Assembly (NCBI GenBank): GCA_964035775.1
Contig: OZ038313.1
Location: 17,737,745 to 17,801,744, forward strand
Direction of reading: 5' to 3'
Origin: Osedax frankpressi
Lineage: Eukaryota > Annelida > Polychaeta > Sabellida > Siboglinidae
DNA: 64,000 nt
This document shows positions 40,001 through 52,400 of this stretch, piece by piece. The stretch's first letter is position 1; every line of letters begins with the position of its first letter. A program made the position numbers and the translations under genes. The notes under the pieces were generated by a model that did no database searches, was not told where the DNA came from, and was given only the letters and a program-made list of their open reading frames with translations.

Positions 40001-43000
40001 GTAGGTAGTGCGTAGGTAGTGTGTAGGTAGTGTGTAGGTAGTGTGTAGGTAGTGTGTAGGTAGTGTGTAGGTAGTGTGTAGGTAGTGTGTAGGTAGTGTG
40101 TAGGTAGTGTGTAGGTAGTGTGTAGGTAGTGTGTAGGTAGTGTGTAGGTAGTGTGTAGGTAGTGTGTAGGTAGTGTGTAGGTAGTGTGTAGGTAGTGTGT
40201 AGGTAGTGTGTAGGTAGTGTGTAGGTAGTGTGTAGGTAGTGTGTAGGTAGTGTGTAGGTAGTGTGTAGGTAGTGTGTAGGTAGTGTGTAGGTAGTGTGTA
40301 GGTAGTGTGTAGGTAGTGTGTAGGTAGTGTGTAGGTAGTGTGTAGGTAGTGTGTAGGTAGTGTGTAGGTAGTGTGTAGGTAGTGTGTAGGTAGTGTGTAG
40401 GTAGTGTGTAGGTAGTGTGTAGGTAGTGTGTAGGTAGTGTGTAGGTAGTGTGTAGGTAGTGTGTAGGTAGTGTGTAGGTAGTGTGTAGGTAGTGTGTAGG
40501 TAGTGTGTAGGTAGTGTGTAGGTAGTGTGTAGGTAGTGTGTAGGTAGTGTGTAGGTAGTGTGTAGGTAGTGTGTAGGTAGTGTGTAGGTAGTGTGTAGGT
40601 AGTGTGTAGGTAGTGTGTAGGTAGTGTGTAGGTAGTGTGTAGGTAGTGTGTAGGTAGTGTGTAGGTAGTGTGTATTACTCCAGTGTGTAGGTAGTGTGTA
40701 GGTAGTGTGTATTACTCCAGTGTGTAGATAGTGTGTAGGTAGTGTGTAGGTAGTGTGTAGGTAGTGTGTAGGTAGTGTGTAGGTAGTGTGTATTACTCCA
40801 ATGTGTAGGTAGTGTGTAGGTAGTGTGTAGGTAGTGTGTATTACTCTAGTGTGTAGGTAGTGTGTATTACTCCAGTGTGTAGGTAGTGTGTAGGTAGTGT
40901 GTAGGTAGTGTGTAGGTAGTGTGTAGGTAGTGTGTAGGTAGTGTGTAGGTAGTGTGTATTACTCTAGTGTGTAGGTAGTGTGTATTACTCTAGTGTGTAG
41001 GTAGTGTGTATTACTCCATTTGTGTAGGTAGTGTGTAGGTAGTGTGTATTACTCCAGTGTGTAGGTAGTGTGTAGGTAGTGTGTATTACTCCAGTTTGTA
41101 GGTAGTGTGTAGGTAGTGTGTAGGTAGTGTGTAGGTAGTATGTAGGTAGTGTGTAGGTAGTGTGTATTACTCCAGTGTGTAGGTAGTGTGTATTACTCTA
41201 GTGTGTAGGTAGTGTGTATTACTCCAGTGTGTAGGTAGTGTGTAGGTAGTGTGTAGGTAGTGTGTAGGTAGTGTGTAGGTAGTGTGTAGGTAGTGTGTAG
41301 GTAGTGTGTAGGTAGTGTGTAGGTAGTGTGTAGGTAGTGTGTAGGTAGTGTGTATTACTCCAGTTTGTAGGTAGTGTGTAGGTAGTGTGTAGGTAGTGTG
41401 TAGGTAGTGTGTAGGTAGTGTGTATTACTCCAGTGTGTAGGTAGTGTGTATTACTCGAGTGTGTAGGTAGTGTGTATTACTCGAGTGTGTAGGTAGTGTG
41501 TAGGTAGTGTGTAGGTAGTGTGTAGGTAGTGTGTAGGTAGTGTGTAGGTAGTGTGTAGGTAATTTGTAGGTAGTGTGTAGGTAATGTGTAGGTAGTGTGT
41601 AGGTAGTGTGTAGGTAGTGTGTTTTACTCCAGTGTGTAGGTAGTGTGTATTACTCCAGTGTGTAGGTAGTGTGTAGGTAGTGTGTAGGTAGTGTGTAGGT
41701 AGTGTGTAGGTAGTGTGTAGGTGGTATGTAGGTAGTGTGTAGGTAGTGTGTAGGTAGTGTGTAGGTAGTGTGTAGGTAGTGTGTAGGTAGTGTATATTAC
41801 TCCAGTGTGTAGATAGTGTGTATTACTCCAGTGTGTAGATAGTGTGTATTACTCCAGTGTGTAGGTAGTGTGTGGGTGGTGTGTATTACTCCAGTGTGTA
41901 GATAGTGTGTATTACTCCAGTGTGTAGATAGTGTGTATTACTCCAGTGTGTAGGTAGTGTGTATTACTCCAGTGTGTAGGTAGTGTGTAGGTAGTGTGTA
42001 GGTAGTGTGTAGGTAGTGTGTAGGTAGTGTGTAGGTTGTGTGTAGGTAGTGTGTAGGTAGTGTGTAGGTAGTGTGTAGGTAGTGTGTAGGTAATGTGTAG
42101 ATAGTGTGTATTACTCCAGTGTGTAGGTAGTGTGTATGTAGTGTGTAGGTAGTGTGTAGGTATTGTGTAGATAGTGTGTATTACTCCAGTGTGTAGATAG
42201 TGTGTATTACTCCAGTGTGTAGGTAGCGTGTGGGTTACAGTTATACGCACAAGGGGATTACAATGTAAATTGTTCCATAAAAAGATTTTTTTCTATGTTA
42301 TCAACGTTACTTTAATGGCATTAGGAAATTATATATATCATCAATTAATTGCATTATTATAATCTGATACATTACCGCGAAAGAATGCGGAGTACTAGAA
42401 TTCCTCATCTACGTCTGTACGCATATACGTAAAGGGGTTCTCGGTACCAGGGACGAGCCAACTTACGTAATGAATCTCAACTCTAGGCCCCAGGCATTCG
42501 CTAACTTGCGCGTGACTTGCGCGTGTTCAACGGAAGTGAGGTGCGCGTCAGTAGTTTCCCGGCTCCCCAACACAGACGATTTATTGTGAACCCGGGTACG
42601 ACGACACTTGCCAAGCCTTGCCACACCAAAGTATCCGCTGAGCTCTTCAACGCCGACGAGATCTGGTCGCCAGGATCCGCTCTCTGCGGAGCGAAAGAGG
42701 TGCGTTGGGTATTGCTGAGTTTAGCATTTACGATAACGTTGTATTTTAATAAAATTATATGAATTGTTATGTGGATTTAGATACTCGCAATAATTTAGAA
42801 TAGAGTTAACCATAAGAACAATATTAGAAATAATAAAATGACAAAAAACACATTAGCATATATATATATATAATTTCTCGCAAAAAACAAAACTATTATA
42901 TATACATAACATTAATGACGTGTGTATTAATAACCTGGTAAGACAAGCCCCCCTTATGTACAGCATCAGATAGCACGTAACCCGAAGCGATTACGTAAGT

Positions 43001-43809
43001 TAGTTTCACAGCATATAATGGGATCAAGGCACGGAATGATTCACCAATCTCATTTGTATAGCCTGGCAGGAGACATTGAAGTACCGTTAACAAGTGTTAC
43101 AAAACAATGTATATATTATTAGTATTATTATTTATCTATAGTAAATAATATTAATTAATATATTACAAGCTATAGATTTTATTATTTTGGTAAATAACGA
43201 AGATGAAAAAATTAAAATTAATAAATGTTATAAATATACAAATTGATAAAAAAAACTATAGATTAATGTACGAAATGGAAATAATAACCATTTACATCAT
43301 CAATTTGTATTGTTGAGTATATGTTTTTCTGAATATGTTAAAATAAGGTATAACATTGTATGGTAGTCTATACTATATGACAGAGCATAATATACAAACT
43401 CATAAAATCTAAAAAATATCTATACTGCCAATGGTATTGAATGTAATTATTAATGGTATCAGTCGTTTTGTATGGGTTTTGTATTGAGTTCCGAATTTAC
43501 GTGATTTATGATATTAAATCAGAAAAGTAAATGTTTGTCCCAGTATTCGGTAGTTTGTAAATTATTTTTATAAGAATTTTAGTAATTCATTTGCTAGCCT
43601 AGTAGTTAATATATATAGTAGTTAATATCGCATGTATTCAAAATATTCTTAAAAATAGTGTCGTATTTTCTTTTATTTAAAATATACCTCATTGTGTTTT
43701 TTGATTCTATTAATGGAAGATTTTTAAATGATTATAATTGTTTTTGAGTGAAATTTGAAAAATATTATAGTATAGAGAAAATCAATGCATTTCCAGTAAG
43801 ATGATCCCA

Positions 43810-43847
<38 letters not shown>

Positions 43848-43872
43848 GTATATATATATATCTGTATATATA

Positions 43873-43920
<48 letters not shown>

Positions 43921-44201
43921 GTAAGTATTTATTTCACGTGTAATACATCATATGGTGTAGTATATTACCCCTATATATAGTATTATATATATAGTTCAAT
44001 AGATTTTTTTATCTGAGATCTATATTCAATTTTAAATTTTATTATTGACTTAAAATCTAGATATTTAGATAATATATAGATTTACTTTAGTAAATATCTC
44101 GACATATGGAAATACTTTAGCAATTTTCTGGATATATTGATATATTTGAATTGAACCTGGATATATGTATGGAAATACGTGGACAATTTATTTAAAGAAT
44201 A

Positions 44202-44254
<53 letters not shown>

Positions 44255-44607
44255 TTACTTTAGTTGATATCTATAAATATGTACTTATTTTAATTGATAT
44301 ATGTACATATATTATGCGTATTATATCAAAACAACTAGTTATGAATTTATTAGTTTAACCCTTAACTGACGGGTATATAATGNNNNNNNNNNNNNNNNNN
44401 NNNNNNNNNNNNNNNNNNNNNNNNNNNNNNNNNNNNNNNNNNNNNNNNNNNNNNNNNNNNNNNNNNNNNNNNNNNNNNNNNNNNNNNNNNNNNNNNNNNN
44501 NNNNNNNNNNNNNNNNNNNNNNNNNNNNNNNNNNNNNNNNNNNNNNNNNNNNNNNNNNNNNNNNNNNNNNNNNNNNNNNNNNCATCAAATTCTTTTTCTT
44601 CAGCCAT
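37053..44607 (-). CDS. MTFP1: Mitochondrial fission process protein 1 (MTP18), exon 1 broken by assembly gap
   Basis: This is a homologue of MTFP1/MTP18, an inner-membrane protein that promotes mitochondrial fission. Exon 1 starts with ATG at 44607 (MAEEKEFD) and enters the 200-N gap. Exon 2 is 43062-42935 ([15 protein letters not shown], then [15 protein letters not shown]). Exon 3 is 42683-42517, carrying the family hallmark [18 protein letters not shown]. Exon 4 is 37212-37053 ([15 protein letters not shown]...), ending TAA. Phases agree across introns 2 and 3 (0 and 2). The three expected hydrophobic segments are present in family order, with a hydrophilic Glu/Lys/Thr-rich tail. Exons 2-4 give about 150 residues, near the family length of about 166. 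Intron 3 (37213-42516) is filled by an 11-bp minisatellite. Exon 1's donor lies in or beside the gap and cannot be placed. Confidence 0.88.
37214..42235. repeat. Minisatellite 5: 11-bp unit, about 450 copies, inside MTFP1 intron 3
   Basis: Repeats of TAGGTAGTGTG. From 37.2 to 40.67 kb they are almost pure, with runs of a GTGCG variant (notably 38940-39070 and 39745-39935). From about 40.67 to 42.2 kb they are interspersed with a longer variant carrying TATTACTCCAG. On the sense (minus) strand the unit is pyrimidine-rich (ACACTACCTAC) and runs to within four bases of the exon-4 acceptor, so the repeat itself forms the pyrimidine tract. The minus-strand open frame at 42250-41912 is a translation of the repeat. 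Confidence 0.96.
43811..43918. repeat. TA microsatellite, interrupted
   Basis: Long TA runs interrupted by CTGTA steps, within MTFP1 intron 1. A second TA tract follows at about 44203-44253. Confidence 0.9.
44383..44582. other. Assembly gap (200 N)
   Basis: Exactly 200 undetermined bases, a conventional size for a gap of unknown length. It removes the rest of MTFP1 exon 1 and its donor site. The open frames reported across it are artefacts. Confidence 0.98.
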
Positions 44608-45387
44608 AATAGATTTTAAATGTTGAAACGTGATTTTTATAACCTTCTAGATATAAGTGTATTGCAGCTATGATATTTAATGTAAATGAGAATATATCAT
44701 GTTTACGTAACTATAAATACAAATTTATTTTTTAATTTCTGTTTTCTTTGCTAATTAATATTTATATACTATACGATAGGTGTCACTGCATGTAACAGGA
44801 TACAAATTATTGCTTTTAAAAAATTTGAATTTTCCTAAATAATATTATTCATTATAATCAAATCTATAGATATTTCATAATATATTTTTGAAAATTAGTT
44901 TATTGAATAAATAACTATTTAGGTATGATTATTGTAAATTGTTAAAATTAAAATGTATACTTTATAACAATTTATAACATACATATCATATATTATATTA
45001 GATTTTAAAATTATTATTATTATATAAATTTATATATAGAACCTTAAGTTAATACACATCATATTATATATATGAAATATATAATATAATTATACATAGG
45101 TTGTATACATTATTTAATAAGTTTAGCTTAAACTTTGTAATACATAACTCATGACAAATATTATACAACATAAAATGTATACTATTATATTATATATATA
45201 TGTTAATAATATAATTATTATAATAATAATATATAGTATACGTTATTTAACACCTTTAATGTATCTCTTTTATTAAAATTAAATTCTCAATTGTAATATA
45301 ATTATTATTTAATTATATAATGTACAAAACTATTATATATATTTATTTAAATTAAATTAAATATTATATGTTATATATTTATTAGAT
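44608..45387. other. Divergent intergenic region between MTFP1 and the coactosin gene
   Basis: 780 bp of AT-rich sequence separates two divergent start codons (44607 minus, 45388 plus), so promoters for both must lie here. No specific motif can be assigned. Confidence 0.5.
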
Positions 45388-48300
45388 ATGAGTACGTGTG
45401 CTTCTTTTGTTGATCAACAATCATCGTCGGACGCTTTCCAATCTGTGAGGAGTAACACTTTGAGTAATGATGCTGAAGCTTGGTTAATCGTAGGGCATGT
45501 AGATAATAACTCTTCGCTGTTGGATGTTATTGATTGCAGCATAGATGCGGATTCCAAGATCGACGATCGATTCATGTCTCATTTCCAAGTTAATTTCACA
45601 CAAATTAGTAATATTGTATATACTAGTGAGTATATAGTCATTTAAAAGTATTGGTTTGTGTATCTTAAAATATAATTTATTATTAAATATTGATATTTAG
45701 TATGTATTGTTATTTAAGTTTAAATTTATAAAATTATAATATCTTATAATAATATATAAATGCCATATTATTTGTTGACCTTCGGATAAAATTATATTAT
45801 TGTAATATACTTTGTAACATCATATATATTTATATTAATATTTAATATGCAAAATTAAAAAAATGTTAATCTTAATTTTATAAATAGAAAGAAACTACTC
45901 GCTATGCTCTAGTCAGACTTGTTACAACAATAGATATGTCTACCACTGTGAAATTTGTTTATATTCGTTGGTTAGTTAAATCTATACTCATGTAATTATC
46001 CTATTATAAATGTGTGTAATATACATACTGAATTATGTAATATATACTTTAAATAGACAATAAATGGATAAATTACAATTATATATAATTATTTGCCATG
46101 CAATATTGAAAACTATATTTATACCATAGAGTATCACTTATAATATACACTTATTATAATCACTAAATAGACAGTATAACAATTCCTTTTCCTAGCTAAA
46201 TTATTTAAGTAGTTTGATGTATTTTCTAAATATAGTGTATTTAACAATTATATATCATATATTATAGTATTAAAAAATTATCTATAGTGGTAACATGAAT
46301 ATAGATATATTAGAAAATAAAAGATAAATAATATATATTTAATATATAGATTTTTATAATATATAATATATTGTTTTTTGAAGATCTTAGTTGAAATATT
46401 ATTTATAGTAGAATTTGGTGAAATATAAATGTGAATATAATGAATTACTTAAATTATGAATTATGATATAAAGCCTTAAAGTTTTACAGGTTTAATAGTT
46501 TTTAAAATTTATTTTAATAACATTTTTAATTTACATTTTTTTTAGATAAAATTTAATATTATTATTTTATCAACAATACATTACAAAATTAAAGATTGTA
46601 GTAATATAGAACTATGTTTTTGATTAAATTTTTTACTTTTTTGGATTATATAATAAGATTGTAATATACTATATATGATATACCATATATCATGATAATC
46701 GTTTTATGATATACTTTCACCACTTTCTTAATCATTTACTAAAGTATTAAAAATACACTTAAAAATCATCACAATTATATTTAAAAGATCAATAACTCTG
46801 AATATAGAATTAAACAATTTTTTATATCAATTTTATAAAATTTCAATATTTTTAAAAATTCAAAATATCAATTCCATAATAGTAATTATATTGCAATATC
46901 TCAGTGTATTAATACATTATTTAATAAATTCCTTAATGTTATTTCTGCAATAACTCTCCCTATAATCTCCCAAGGTATTATATTCAGATGAGTCAAATCA
47001 TACATTCCCCCTTCTCAATATCATAACCAAATACAATCTTAATGTATCCTCCAAGTATTGAAAAAGCAAATAAATTCATCACATATCAATATTATATAAT
47101 ATATACTATTTTTTATTTAATTTGCTAATTTACTCAAATTTACCTAACTCCTAAACTAATATATTATCATTAAATATTTCCATTTGACTACAATTATCTT
47201 GTAACTATTATGAATGTTCTTTTATCATTATAACAGTCTTTTTATCTTTCCATAGATATATAAGATATGTATATATACATAATATTCATTATCTGTTTAT
47301 TATGCAGAGTTGTTTAGTTTTAATTAAACAAACACTTTTTAGAATTAAAAATGATAATGAAACTGGCTGATTATCATTCCATAGATAAATAAGATATACA
47401 TTGTATGCATCATCTGAATGGTATTGTTATATGCAGAGTAGTTTAATTTAAATTAAAAAACAAACTCTTTTAAAAATTGTTATTGTCATGGCAACATATT
47501 TTTCATTTTAGATCAGTTATACAATGGACATAAATAACTAATTAGTTATGTGTGTCTTCTTACTTATACTTCATATTTGTATATAAATAGTTTGTATTAT
47601 TAGTTATTATTTTAATTTTATCATTTACATTATGACAAATTCTATACTTTTTTATATTGTATAAAAATATTGTTAATTTAATAATGTTCCCATTGTGTTT
47701 AGCCACGAGTGATATAAATATTGCATTACCTCATGTGGGAGCGAATGTCGCAATTCATTGATTAGCTGTATTTCCCTATTAGATTAGTATCCTCCGGTTC
47801 CCTAGCCAAACGGTTCACCGCTGAATTATTATTATTTACTGCCGTTGTACTGACTTCTATACGGACCCCCGACAGCGGTCTCCCGGGATCAATCTCTATT
47901 CTCTTTATCCACATCTATAGTCGATAAATTGCAATTTAAAATCCATGTGATCATTCATATAGATATATATGTTTTGGAATGCAAAGATTTCTTTATAATT
48001 TTAGTTTAGCATCATATATTAATTTACAACTCGAAAGTAATTCGAATCTACTTTATAATATTGGTTCAATAAAACTAAATTATTATATACTTAATTTAAG
48101 TCTATAATTATTAGTTAAAAATTATTGTTTATGATCATAATAATTATAAACTTAATAATACTTTTGAGAAATGCTTTGCGATCTACTCCTGCTTAGGAGA
48201 TATCTCAATACCCTCTTCCCAACATGAGTATGAGTATGATTACTATGTGTATTTGTATTCAATACTTGTATTGCACAGGAGTAGCTACTCAACAGTACCA

Positions 48301-49391
48301 AAATACTGTTAAACTATTCCCTTAGACAATTGTATTACAATTTTATTTATCAATTTATTATTTGTATTGTGTAATATATTTCTATAACTATGACTATATT
48401 TTATAAGGTATAGACAAAAGAATGAATACATAGTTGTATTTTACATACATATCTAAATAGATATCCGCCGGTTTCCGTCTCTACCGGGTATGTACCCAAT
48501 GGACGGACATAAAATACTAACTAATAAAGGAATCTATTATACAGCGAAATAAAAAGCTACTTAATTGTTTAGTTGATATGCGTTTACCATCGAGGTTGTC
48601 GCAATTTATTTCATTAATAGCCATTCGAATACATTTCTATTAATAACGCCCGCCTTCTAGATCATCGATTTTGTATATAAGTTGATCTTTGCAAGTATTT
48701 ACATTTATGTTTGCGATACACATTTCTCATTCGTTAACTCACTTACTTCTCTGCCCAATCACTCACTAACTCACTCATTTACTCATTTACTCACCATCTC
48801 ACTTACCCACTCGCTTATCCACTCAGCTATTAATTGACTTAATCACTCACTCACTCACCAATCTTCTTATTCAAACTCCTACTAACTAACCCACTCATAA
48901 ATTAATGCAATAACTCACTCACTCACTCACTTATTCAATCACTCACTCACTCATTCATTCATTCACTCACTCACTCACTTATTCATTCAATCATTCACTC
49001 ACTCACTATTTCACTCACTCACTCACTCACTTATTCATTCAATCACTCATTCACTTACTTATTCACTCATTCGCAAAAATACAAACTCATAAAATCAATA
49101 ACAAACATTCTGTTATTCACAAATTCACTCTATCTTGCAGGTGATAACAACTTCACCATCTTCTCATTCTCTTCAATGCCGTAAGTCATCGCTATCAAGT
49201 GTAGTTATTGATTTTGTGTGTCCGATGACATTTCTGTAGTTTTCCAATATATTCTGTTATATAACACGTGTCTCTTTTAATCGCCAAATATTCATATTAA
49301 TGATCAATTTGGAAATTCACAAACAGTTAAATAATGTCGATTTGTAATGTTATATTTATATACATATATATATATATATACATATTTATAA

Positions 49392-49441
<50 letters not shown>

Positions 49442-52400
49442 TTATAAATATATATATATACATATTTATATATACATATATATACATATTTATAAATGTA
49501 TATATATTTATATATATGAATATAACATGTACATATTTTATTTCCGCAAAAGTACAATTGTAGAAATTAGTAATTTACTCTGGGGAATGTTGTAGTAATT
49601 AAATTAGTGCCTAGACTCTAACATTCTGAACCACTACCAATATATATATATATTTGTATATATATATATATATATATATTTGTGTATTTTTAGTGTATGA
49701 TCGAATAAAATTGAGTGGTTGATGTGTAATTCTGTTGTATGAGAGTGTCATTTACGAGTTAATCTACACACATGACTGGTCAATAATGCTATAAATCACT
49801 CTTTCTAACCTGTACAACATAAAGTCTATGTTTACACCGATATTCGAGATTCAATCAATAAATATATATACTATACATATACTGTAGTACATATTTCCTT
49901 ATACATGTTATAAATTCAGCCAATTTGAATTCAAACTACTTAACCACACTACTCCGTCTGATAGTAGTTGATGTATTATAAACTCTAGAGTAACTGCCTC
50001 GTACTCTACAAAACTATGATATCCTTAGTCTTAATTTACATTATAACAAAAGATTTATTCTCAGACGATCTACAGTTCAATTTATTTGTTTGCATCTCAT
50101 ATCTTTTGTAGTATTTTTTATGTTTGATATTCTACATCAAAGGATTTAATAATAGCTATTACATCACTGTACAATGCCTGGACTTTTGTCAAATTCAGTG
50201 TATTTGTGAAATAGTTATCAAATATTTAGTTATCAAATATTTGATAATTAAATATTTATCAAATTTCTACCAATATAATTAAATATCATATAAGTCATAA
50301 TTCTATTTTAATAAACTAACTTCTAATATCATGAATAATGAAATATGTCATTGTTTTAGGTTTTCATCATAAATTAGGTAGTTTTATAATTTCAGATTAT
50401 TTATACACCCTTCGATGTAGGCTCACTCTACCCTCTTTACTAAAAACCTACACCATACGCCCACCTACGTCTACACCTCCGCCGACAACATCTCAAGGTT
50501 GGGTGAGGATGTTCCATTCATTCGCAGAGCTCGCTTCGGAGTAGTCCACGGGTCAATCGCGGAGATGTTCTCTCCAAACCACTGTTTTGTGGAGACCAGT
50601 AGCTCCGACGACCTCACAAAGGAGGCTCTCGTAAACAGGGTTAGTGTACGCGTTCAGCTCAATGCTGTACAGTGTACAGTGTACGGTGTACAGGGGCAAA
50701 CTTACGCTATGCATGGTTAATGTATAGGGTTTTTGCGTTGTTGTACAATGTATAATGTACATTGTATACTGTACAGGATATGTGGCCTAGTGTAAGCCGT
50801 ACGGATACTCTGTACAACAATGTGTTTAATACAAAGGGCTAGTGGATTGAAGTGGGAAGTGATGTACTAGATTACCAGGGCAGTGGGCGAGGACACGGTT
50901 TGATTATTTATTGTACCAAATCTCTAATAAATAGTGAGTATGTTTGATATCTCTGATTAATAGGTTTATGGGATAATGTACTTGGTGTTTCAGTTAATAT
51001 ATATTTGTTGTATATTATAATTGGTAAGTTTACAGTCGGCTAATACGACAAAATTAATGCAAATCCAAATGTTATCTAATATATTATATAAGTTTATTTT
51101 TGTAAAATAATAATTAGAAATGATGAAACAAAATGTGTACAAAATGTATAAATCAAGGTAATTAATCATTTTTGATATATATATAGAATATGTACCGAAA
51201 TAAAATGTATAAGTGATCATTATTACAAATGTTCATACAAATATTGCTCTGTGATTTTTTAAAGCGTAACTACATATTTAAACATTTCTTGGATGTATTA
51301 CAATTTGTTATTGATATTATATATTTACTAAATAAGCATTTTTTGATTCTATCTATTCTAAAAGTAATTTAAAGATAATTTAATTTCTCTCTGTAAATTA
51401 TTGAATATTATAATTTTTAATTAAATTACGATATTTGTATAATTTGTCATATTTCAATAAAAATAACACTTTATTAAATTTTAATTTTGATTAACAATAT
51501 TTCTGAAAATATCTGATAACTTGTATTTGATTATTATCACCGTCACTTTACTGGTTAATAATTTACTTATTTTATCTTTGATTCATCTTTAGATAATCTA
51601 TTTTAGTCCTATTTTATTATGACTAATCTTTAAATATTGAAAGTATCATTACATGAGTTTAGTTCACTTTGTATTCATATTGTATTACAAGATGTAACAC
51701 AGCATATTTGATCTTAAGTGCATGTATTTTATTACTTACGAGTGTGATTACAATGATATCTCATTTAAATATATTTGATTTTAGATTTTATGTTAAATAT
51801 TCTATTATTTTATATCCTTACAATATTATTATTAACTATAAATTTTTACACGATGAAATAATAAATAATAGATTAATAAATTAAAATATAAATATATATT
51901 CAAAATTAATGAGTCTTATTAATTTCAACATGAAAAAACTTTAAAATATACTTTTCATATTCATATACATTATTATTAATATATTCATTTATTTATTCAA
52001 CTTATATGAAGATATGAAAATCAATAATTGTTATTCGTATAAAGTTAAACTTAAAAATACTAATAGACAAATCATTATTAATAATCATATTCATTTGAAT
52101 TAAATTGGATTTATCATATAAAATGTATACCTTAATAAGACCCTCCTAAAAGTATAATCTAATACCTGACCCACTAATGATACTTACAGTAGATATATGT
52201 CTCTATACCTAGGGTCGTAGGATGGTTTACAGTAAACTTTAATATATGATCGATCTAGTCCGGATATAGAAAGCAAACCCAGTCTCATGTACCTGGATGA
52301 CCAGGTATCCACCTGTAGTGAGATCAATTCGATATCATTTGCCTTATCGAGTTTAACCAAACGAATTCGAATGCTCGTTATCACACGCAGTTAAACGAAG

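Noticed and set aside
41912-42250. 112-codon minus-strand frame (Thr/Tyr/His/Leu repeats)
   Set aside because: A reading of the 11-bp minisatellite lying inside the MTFP1 intron.
42517-42762. 81-codon plus-strand frame
   Set aside because: This is the antisense shadow of MTFP1 exon 3, which on the minus strand shows the family hallmark and consistent splice sites.
44355-44619. Open frames across 44.36-44.62 kb
   Set aside because: They run through the 200-N gap. Only the MAEEKEFD start outside the gap is meaningful, as MTFP1 exon 1.
49141-49181. Mini-exon with good acceptor (TTGCAG) and donor (GTAAGT) in coactosin intron 2
   Set aside because: In the phase left by exon 2 it gives an immediate stop, and exon 2 joins exon 3 directly with the conserved W-LGE junction. 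It might be an alternative exon, but nothing supports it.
49327-49557. Tyr/Ile-only minus-strand frame
   Set aside because: Translation of a TA microsatellite.
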